Assembly (NCBI GenBank): GCA_037952775.1
Contig: JBANAY010000004.1
Span: forward strand, 14,880,001-14,944,000
DNA length: 64,000 bases
Source of the DNA: Clonostachys chloroleuca
Taxonomy: Eukaryota; Ascomycota; Sordariomycetes; Hypocreales; Bionectriaceae
Direction: 5' to 3'
Shown here: piece by piece, positions 57,518-64,000 of the stretch
Position numbering within the stretch: position 1 is the first letter of the stretch
How the letters are laid out: each line of letters starts with the position of its first letter
Notes under the pieces: model-generated
What the model saw: only the letters and a program-made list of their open reading frames with translations
The model's database searches: none
What the model was told of the DNA's origin: nothing
Program-made: the position numbers and the translations under genes

Positions 57518-58318
57518 TTTTGCTCTTACATTCTGCTGGGATCTTGAAAACAACAGGAATGGAAGACTGCTTAGTCCTTTTGAGGCATCAACTGAGCGAG
57601 ATGGTGTCTATCACGCTATTCCTGAAGAAGAAATAATCGTACGGCGCTAGGAGAAGCCGGAATTTGCTTCAGACTGTTAATTGGTCCAGGGTCCACAGCT
57701 CCCTGAATATTGAGGCGCTGTGGCTAGGCACATTGTGGCTGGTGTAAAATGTGTACCATGTGCCGGAAGACCAGCGAGAAATTCAAAGGAATTAATTGTG
57801 ACTCACGCTTCATACATCATGCACTGATCTTCTATGTAGAGGCTCATCTACGGATTGTGATTGTCTGCTTAGAATAGTCAAGATCTAACGTTGATCTGAA
57901 GTCCTCAGATTATTTATAGCATCGTAGCCGCACAGCCGATATTCACGCTTTTATGATCAAACAATGTTAAATTTGTAACTGTAGTATGAGAAATATTTTT
58001 ATTTATAACGTTTTATATACCTATACACCGTACATAGGTTCGATAAGCTTCAAGAAAATGGAATGCTAAGTCTAAGGTCGCCTGTCTAGGGTAACTGTAG
58101 GATCTGCATAGAAACGTGAACGGGGCTTCCCACTCGAGCCGTTTCTGCAACTGACAAAGCCAAGCGTTAAAAACGGTTAATAGCACGTGATACCGCGCCA
58201 ACACAGCCTTACCCAAAATGGAAGCGCGTTTCAACAATCCGAACTTTTCTCCGTTCCACACCAGATACACAATTATTACCAAACCTGTAGCAAAACCCCT
58301 GCTGCGATCGTTATTGCC
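57518..58318. other. intergenic region
   Basis: Divergent promoters of the Zn2Cys6 and helicase genes. A plus-strand ATG frame at 58218-58481 overlaps the helicase start in another frame and is not conserved. Confidence 0.5.
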
Positions 58319-60025
58319 ATGGACCAGCGAAGACATTCCAACCATCAGCGGCGGCGCGGATTTCGTGGCAAGAACAATATCCGGCCTCGGAGAGCTCGCA
58401 CTGATGAGAACCGCACGGATGCTTCGTCGCAAACTGGTGCAGCTGCACCTCCTCGACAGGCCGAGCAGGAGGATACTGTGATGACTGGCGCAACACCAGA
58501 GGTCACGGTGCCCTTGGATGATGCCAAGTTTTCTGACCTCAAAGGATCCAATCTTGTTCATCCCACCTTGATTGAGACCATTACGAATGATCTCAACTTC
58601 TCTCATATGACGCCTGTTCAGGCTGCTACACTTCACGATTTGCTTCCCCCAAGCCGCAGTGACTGTCTGGTTCAGGCAAAGACGGGAACTGGAAAGACCC
58701 TTGCATTCCTACTTCCGGCGTTACAGACACTCATCACAAACCACCGAAACCAGGCTGACCGAGGCTCGCCTGCAGTGTCTTTGCTGGTCATCTCCCCGAC
58801 TCGAGAACTTGCAATGCAAATTGCACAGGAGGCTACGAATCTTCTCCAGCGGTTTTCCAACTTCCATGTTCGTCTTGCCATTGGAGGCACGAACAAAGAT
58901 CAGGAAGAGAGACGGATCCTTCAAAGCTGTAATGTGCTTGTTGCCACTCCTGGTCGTCTCCTTGATCACATGGCCAATGAGGATGTTTTGTACACATTTC
59001 GCAATCTCGAAACTCTCGTCCTCGACGAGGCTGATAGACTGCTCGACATGGGATTCTCCAAAGCTCTGAGGGAGATTGTCAGCAAGCTTCCTAACAAGAA
59101 GGAGGTGAACAGGCAGGGCATGCTGTTTTCAGCTACAATTGCCCAGCATGTCCACCAAGCTGCTGATCTCGTTCTTTCTCCCGGGTACAAGTTCATCTCA
59201 ACCGTCCCTGCCGGCGAGGCCAACACTCATCAACGTGTTCCGCAACTCCTTATCAAGGTCGATAAATTCAGCAGCGTTGGCGCGGCTGTGGTTGGCTGCA
59301 TTCGTGAAGAAGCCAAGCAACATCAAGACTTCAAAGTCATCATCTTTGCTCCCACTGCTCACTTGGCGGACTTTTATGGGCACATAGTATCTCAATTGTC
59401 CGATATGCCACCCGTCTCAATTCTCCATAGCCGGATTTCTCAGAGCAAACGTACCAAGACCACAAATGAGTACCGTGATGCAAGGTCAGCCATCTTGGTC
59501 GCTACGGATGTTATTGCACGAGGCATGGATTTCCCCGGTGTCACTACTGTCGTCCAAGTTGGCATTCCTTCCGACAAGGAAAGTTACATTCATCGTCTGG
59601 GGCGTACAGCACGCGCTGGAGCCGAAGGGCGAGGAATCTTCATCGTTACCGAGGCAGAGTCCTGGTTCCCAAGATGGACATTGAAGGAGATTACTTTTAT
59701 CCCACACCCTGCTGATGTATCTGCATTGGCAGAAGTCGAAGCAATTGCTACGGTCATGGATGAAACCGACAGAGCAAGGATTTATCAGGCATGGCTAGGA
59801 TATTATAAGAACCACCTCAAGGGTTTCAAATGGACCAATGAAGAGTTGGTTGCTCAGGGTAATACGTTTGCCCATGATGGCCTGGCATGCCCTGAGACGC
59901 CGCCCATTGCGAAGTCAACAGTTGGCAAAATGGGTCTGAAAGGTACACGAGGTTTGGTTGTTGTCCCAGATCCCCCGAGGGCTCGAAGTGGTAGGGCACC
60001 GCGGGGACGGGGTAACCGTTCTTGA
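58319..60025 (+). CDS. DEAD-box RNA helicase, Mss116-like
   Basis: An intronless 568-residue protein from the ATG at 58319. All helicase motifs are present: Q-motif region (FSHMTPVQAATL), AKTGTGKT, PTRELA, TPGRLLDH, DEAD, SAT, ATDVIARGMDF and HRLGRTARAG. The best fit is the Mss116/CYT-19 group of mitochondrial RNA chaperones that fold group I/II introns. The N-terminus is Arg-rich without acids for 25 residues (QRRRGFRGKNNIRPRRARTD), which could be a presequence or an RNA-binding tail, and the C-terminus is RG-rich (GRAPRGRGNRS). Upstream codons in frame to 58187 have no ATG. It is probably a housekeeping gene. Confidence 0.92.
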   Translation: MDQRRHSNHQRRRGFRGKNNIRPRRARTDENRTDASSQTGAAAPPRQAEQEDTVMTGATPEVTVPLDDAKFSDLKGSNLVHPTLIETITNDLNFSHMTPVQAATLHDLLPPSRSDCLVQAKTGTGKTLAFLLPALQTLITNHRNQADRGSPAVSLLVISPTRELAMQIAQEATNLLQRFSNFHVRLAIGGTNKDQEERRILQSCNVLVATPGRLLDHMANEDVLYTFRNLETLVLDEADRLLDMGFSKALREIVSKLPNKKEVNRQGMLFSATIAQHVHQAADLVLSPGYKFISTVPAGEANTHQRVPQLLIKVDKFSSVGAAVVGCIREEAKQHQDFKVIIFAPTAHLADFYGHIVSQLSDMPPVSILHSRISQSKRTKTTNEYRDARSAILVATDVIARGMDFPGVTTVVQVGIPSDKESYIHRLGRTARAGAEGRGIFIVTEAESWFPRWTLKEITFIPHPADVSALAEVEAIATVMDETDRARIYQAWLGYYKNHLKGFKWTNEELVAQGNTFAHDGLACPETPPIAKSTVGKMGLKGTRGLVVVPDPPRARSGRAPRGRGNRS

Positions 60026-60665
60026 TTATGAAGGGATACGAAAGGCTGTGGTGTATAGATAGGTAACAGAAGAATGAATACAAGATTCCAAGCTGTGATC
60101 CCATTGTGCAAATTCCCAGCAGCGGTTGTCTGTAGGTGATATGTTTTCTGAGATCGAGTTGACCATAAAAAAGTAGTCTAACATGATACATTGGATTTAA
60201 TCGTGGCAACGGAACAAAAGGTGAAAACCTTCAAGGTGGTGTGCCATTGTTGTCTATATAGTTGCATGGTCCTTCGACAGCTAACCACAATAGGTGACAA
60301 GGTAAGCAAATTTCAAGCTAAAAAAAGGCTCCACGTGGATGTTGATTGTCTGTAATTTCGGCACAGGGATAGGGGAGAGTTCCGCCACAGATGAGAAAAT
60401 CGACGATTGGTGCAGCAATAATTAGACAAAGCAGGGTTGTTAATTAGAAGTAAGCTAAGGTAATTCTCTATTATTTTCTCCTTGTGGTTGCCCACCAATT
60501 CTAACTATCATAATTCCTCGATTATATTAGATACCATCAACGGCAAAGGGTTAAGTAAAAATGATAAGAGGCCGGCCCCTCCAGAAGCAAAGATGAAAAG
60601 AACGTCGAAAGACGAAAATTCCCGAGTTGGCGTGCGATGACGTGGCACGCCGGCGGGTTTTTCTT
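60026..60665. other. intergenic region
   Basis: Spacer between the convergent helicase and terpene cyclase genes. No gene or repeat is seen. Confidence 0.5.
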
Positions 60666-61859
60666 TTAAGCGCTGGAAGATGAAGAGCTTAAGTCAATGT
60701 CCTTCTCGTTCACCGCTGGATTATACCTGGGGCAACTGGAGCTCCAGAAGCAGTTACCCCCGAGCATGAATCCCGTGGCCTTGATGTAATTTTGGATTTT
60801 GTGCGAGTTGCCGGAACGTTTTTGCAACTCTAGCCCTAGCCGCCGGGTCTCTTGCTCGTGATGTATTACGAGCCCCTTGACGAAGACAATCGCATCGTTC
60901 TCACACAAGCGGCAGGATTCCATGATCACCGGAACAGCGTTCCACTGACGCTCACCACGATCATGCCTTTCCACATTCCATGAATAGAGATCGTTTGTGA
61001 GTCCCATGGCGCGACCTGCGGAAAGTGCAAACTCGTGACACATTTCCTGCTCGGCTTTGTCAAGTGTGATGCCCATTGTCCACAACATGAAACTCTCCAT
61101 GATCCTAGATCACACATTAGCGTTTCGGACATTTTTCTCAAGATAGTAAAGACTAGACATACCAAAACCCAACGTTGAGGATCCTGTACTCAGTATACTC
61201 TGCGATGTTCGGAAGCTCACCGCCCTTTTGGCTGTCATAATTGGCCAGGTATGACTTCAACGCATCAATCACACGTGGTGTACCTTTTGGGTCTAGCTTT
61301 GACATCCGATCGCCGAATTGCTTGAACAGACCGGCGATAACGGTCTTCCGACTGGGTTTCTCTGCGTCCTTCGCCGATCCGAAGGAATCTCGTAGACTGG
61401 CATGAGTCTGCAGCGCTTCGGTGTGAGGCACATCCTCGATGAGGTCTACCCAGTCACATTGTTAGAAAGCCTGCCTTGTGATCAAAAGGGGGTGTGGTTA
61501 GAAAACTCACCGTCGTAAAGCCAAAGTGTTTCGATAATCTCGGTGGCTAGCTTGACACGTTCCGTCTTGCCATATGGCCAGCACAGGGCAAAGAAATTAC
61601 CATCTGGCCCGGCAGAGTGGGTTCGAAGATCCTGCCCTGGCATCAGGTCCAGCCACGCTTTTCGTGCGGCTAGGGCTCCTTCTTCGATTTGGGCTTCGGC
61701 ACGATGTCGTGCCACCGGGAATGTGGTAACGCAGGACGGAGAAGAGGATACAGAAATGGGCGTCCATAACGAACGTTTAGAAAGGGCAGAGGCAAGCTTT
61801 CGGGTTGGAATAGAGCCCTCCTCTATGTGGTTTGAGGAGTGGTTGGAAAGGGTCAGCAT
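60666..61859 (-). CDS. class I terpene cyclase, stand-alone
   Basis: Three exons (61859-61511, 61445-61163, 61104-60666) with introns of 65 and 58 nt give 356 residues. The aspartate-rich metal motif YDDLIED (residues 115-121) is split by intron 1, and the NSE triad is NDLYSWNVE (residues 248-256). Both bind the Mg ions that trigger ionisation of a prenyl diphosphate. The N-terminal ARHRAEAQIEEGALAARKAW and the C-terminal block FMLGGNCFWSSSCPRYN resemble the cyclase half of fungal bifunctional prenyltransferase-cyclases (fusicoccadiene and ophiobolin synthase type). Here the protein ends in a Ser-rich tail and no prenyltransferase half follows. It would therefore need GGPP or GFPP made elsewhere. 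Product unknown. An upstream in-frame start at 62057 is possible but not family-like. Confidence 0.85.
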
Positions 61860-63677
61860 GGTGAGAGAGGTTGTGATGTGTACGATATGGACATAAATGT
61901 CTTCACAGATGCTGAATATATGACTCTTGAGAAGCATTGGTCGCTGTAGATTGTTTTGCAAAAATTGAAGGATAGTCTGCTTCTTATAGGAACCCAACCA
62001 GCCGGTCCATGAGATGCAGTACCCCAACCCCAAGCTTTGATCCGAGCTATGATCCAATCTTTGCTTTTTTGCCTCGACATCGTACTGACCGCTGTAACCC
62101 TGCTTGGTGTAGCTGGTAGTGATAGAACCGCACCGCGTATGCTAAATTTTCACGTTAATCCAAGCCCCTATCGGGGGTGTACCTTGAAGCCCAAAATTTG
62201 GATGATGTTCAACGGTCGGTGCGAAGTCCAATGAAAGAGAGCGCAGGTCAGCCAGTGGATACGATTTTAGCACAACGGAATCCCCGGCCCGGAGCTTATG
62301 ACAGGAGTCGTAGGCTAACGTGGCTTCTCTTGTCCCTTCGAACGTCATAGAGTCTTCCGTTGGGGGCCAATTGGCCATGCCCTGAGATCCGGGCTGGGTG
62401 CAGACCCTGGTTCCGTCTCCCAAGGCCACGGTCACGGTATGGACATCCCAAATCACAGCACGAGGCAACGCTGTCCCGGCACTCCTAAAGCAGTAAGGAC
62501 CCGCAGATTTCAGGATTACATTCTTCTAGGCTCAGGGATTGAGACCAATGCGTTTGTACGAGGTATGGGTCCTTCGAATCACGGTATTCGGCAACCCTTG
62601 ACGGAAGCCGTATCTCTTATTCGTTATTCATTTTCACAAAATGAAACAAATGGGTGAATTTTCAAACTCGTGGCTAAGAATCCTTCACAAAATGAGCTTC
62701 AGGTCGCTGGATATCGCCTGCTAGTGGTCGCATAACGAACACAACAGGTGTCACACTTTATCAAGCATGTTATTGGGCGAAGAGTTGGGGCTAGACGGTG
62801 TGCCGAAAGAACTTTTGTATTAAGACTGATCTGCATTCACATGGAAGTGTTTTTGATCACGGGAATGGACCACGTTGTTGGTTCGTTGTTGGTTCATGTG
62901 TGATCGTGCTGCATGATCGACACCCAGTTACAAGCGCCGTGACAATGATTGGACACCGTCGAAGCACGGCGGCAAACACACTGCACTGGGAGGGGTTGGG
63001 ATAGCGCGGAGTCATATGACGGATGGAAGTTTTCTCGAAGGTACACCGATAAATTGCACTCGTGTGAGAGAAGTTGCTCGGGTATGGGCCGGGGTTCAGC
63101 ACCAAGAAATCCTTGTCGTCAGTTTTTAGGATAGGCACCAGCCCTCAGAATAGACCACACAGCCTATAATATCGGGTGTCTAGGACGTATCCGCGGTGGC
63201 GGGGAGCGGCTCGGCGGATACATGACCGTTTCCAAGTCAGCCTCGCTTAGAGGCCTGGCTCAAGTGTGGGCTCCAACCCTGGATGGATAACCCTGCAATT
63301 CGCAAAACTTGTTGCCATATTTGTGGGTGCGCTTTGAGAGAACACGATACTTATTGTGATCACCCGTTGCAACCTGAAAGGGGTAATCCAGCGCATGCCC
63401 GATGTCGTTCGATGGCGGTCAGGGTGCCTGCGTGCGCTACTCCAGGAAGAATTTTCAGTTTGAAAGCGGCATAGTTCCACCCTTTGCTCATTTTCTAGAG
63501 TCTCTGTGCAATCCTAGTAGCATCATCCCTAGGTGGTATATTGCTTCCATTAAAAGGAGTAATAATGATTCAACGGAAAAAGGTTTTACCAGTCATGGTG
63601 TGGTGTGTCTAAATACTTCTGAGACCATTCTCAACGACGCCCAATAGTGAAATTTGGAGCCTCTCGCCTCTTCCTAC
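61860..63677. other. 1.8 kb gene-free region
   Basis: Promoter region of the terpene cyclase. The frame at 62142-62468 (minus strand) shows no family motif and is not called. No repeat is noted. Confidence 0.5.
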
Positions 63678-63939
63678 TTACGCCTCAACGTCGGTGACAG
63701 TGTATTTTGGGCCCTTGGCGAACTTGTCCTGAGGAACGATGTGCTCCTCGCTTGTGTTTTGGTGTGTGTCCTGGATATCACTAAGCTTGATGTTCGGGCC
63801 CATTTCAATCCGTGAATTGGCGCTCTTTTTATAAGAACGACCCTGCGACCCGATCGAACCCCACGGAATGAACTTCAGCAGAGGCCGCAACGCGGCAAGG
63901 GAGGCAGTGAAGATGGTAAGTCCCAGCTCAGTGATCGAA
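63678..63939 (-). CDS. 3' end of a fungal rhodopsin-like integral membrane protein (partial)
   Basis: The last exon, starting just after a GCTAAC branch site and an AG at 63941-63940, codes 87 residues: a hydrophobic segment ITELGLTIFTASLAALRPLL followed by a polar tail with KFIPWGSIGSQGRS and KLSDIQDTHQN. The block 'E-x-G-[x]4-[T/A]AS-L-A-x-LRPLL' is the seventh membrane helix of the large fungal family of rhodopsin-domain (PTH11-like/SAT-type) membrane proteins. The rest of the gene lies beyond the right edge. Such genes are common in and near secondary-metabolite loci. Confidence 0.75.
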
Positions 63940-64000
63940 CTGATAATACAAGTTAGCATGACTTCTCTAACACACATTGTTTCTATTTGGTAGCTGCTGG

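Noticed and set aside
58218..58481. 87-codon frame starting before the helicase gene
   Set aside because: It runs antiparallel in meaning to the conserved helicase N-terminus in another frame, and no intron joins it to the helicase as a presequence.
62142..62468. 108-codon minus-strand frame upstream of the terpene cyclase
   Set aside because: No family resemblance and no splice partner; treated as chance.
1..64000. CRISPR arrays, rRNA genes, intact transposons
   Set aside because: No regularly spaced direct repeats, no rRNA-like blocks, and no transposase, reverse transcriptase or terminal repeats were seen.

Overview
The window looks like nuclear DNA of a filamentous ascomycete, most likely Eurotiomycetes (Aspergillus/Penicillium type). 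Genes lie on both strands without operons. They carry short GT-AG introns, mostly 50-90 nt, with CTAAC/CTGAC branch sites. The families are typical of such genomes: HET-domain, 2EXR-domain, Zn2Cys6 regulators, PDR-type ABC transporter, GH28/GH43/GH5 glycosidases, GMC oxidoreductase, a fungal class I terpene cyclase and a DEAD-box helicase. I name no species.

Layout. 1-7.8 kb: an SDR, a 2EXR protein, a frameshifted HET gene and a 1.8 kb gap. 7.8-13.9 kb: a large PDR-type ABC transporter converging on a TatD-type DNase. 14.3-19.3 kb: a divergent pair of secreted glycosidases, GH28 (pectin backbone) and GH43 with a C-terminal CBM35-like module (galactan side chains), sharing a 1.3 kb intergenic region. 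19.4-29.3 kb: a 2EXR protein, a small secreted Lys-rich protein, a kinase-like protein, an alkaline ceramidase, a thioesterase-like hydrolase with an internal stop and a fungal SLATT 2TM protein. 30.5-45.7 kb: a copper amine oxidase, a secreted SnoaL-like protein, a small membrane protein resembling hydroxylaminobenzene mutase, a helical mitochondrial protein, a GMC oxidoreductase, a broken member of the misnamed 'GGPP synthetase' family and a GH5 glucanase. 48-57.5 kb: two Zn2Cys6 regulators, a decayed regulator, a secreted thioredoxin-reductase-like flavoprotein and an SDR. 58.3-64 kb: a DEAD-box helicase, a stand-alone class I terpene cyclase and the 3' end of a rhodopsin-like membrane protein.

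A striking feature of the whole window is the number of otherwise complete genes broken by one lesion. Six frame breaks in five genes (HET twice, kinase-like, ceramidase, GMC, decayed regulator) all correspond to exactly one missing base (or two extra). For each gene the total exon length becomes a multiple of three once the missing base or bases are counted. Three other loci have a single in-frame stop. The uniform sign of the indels suggests either a deletion-type sequencing error or a locus losing genes. Raw reads would decide.

Functional links are inference only. The GH28/GH43 pair could act together on pectic polysaccharides. The 48-62 kb block (terpene cyclase, SDR, flavoprotein, Zn2Cys6 regulators) could be part of a terpenoid locus, but no P450 or prenyltransferase is seen and a DEAD-box helicase gene lies inside it.
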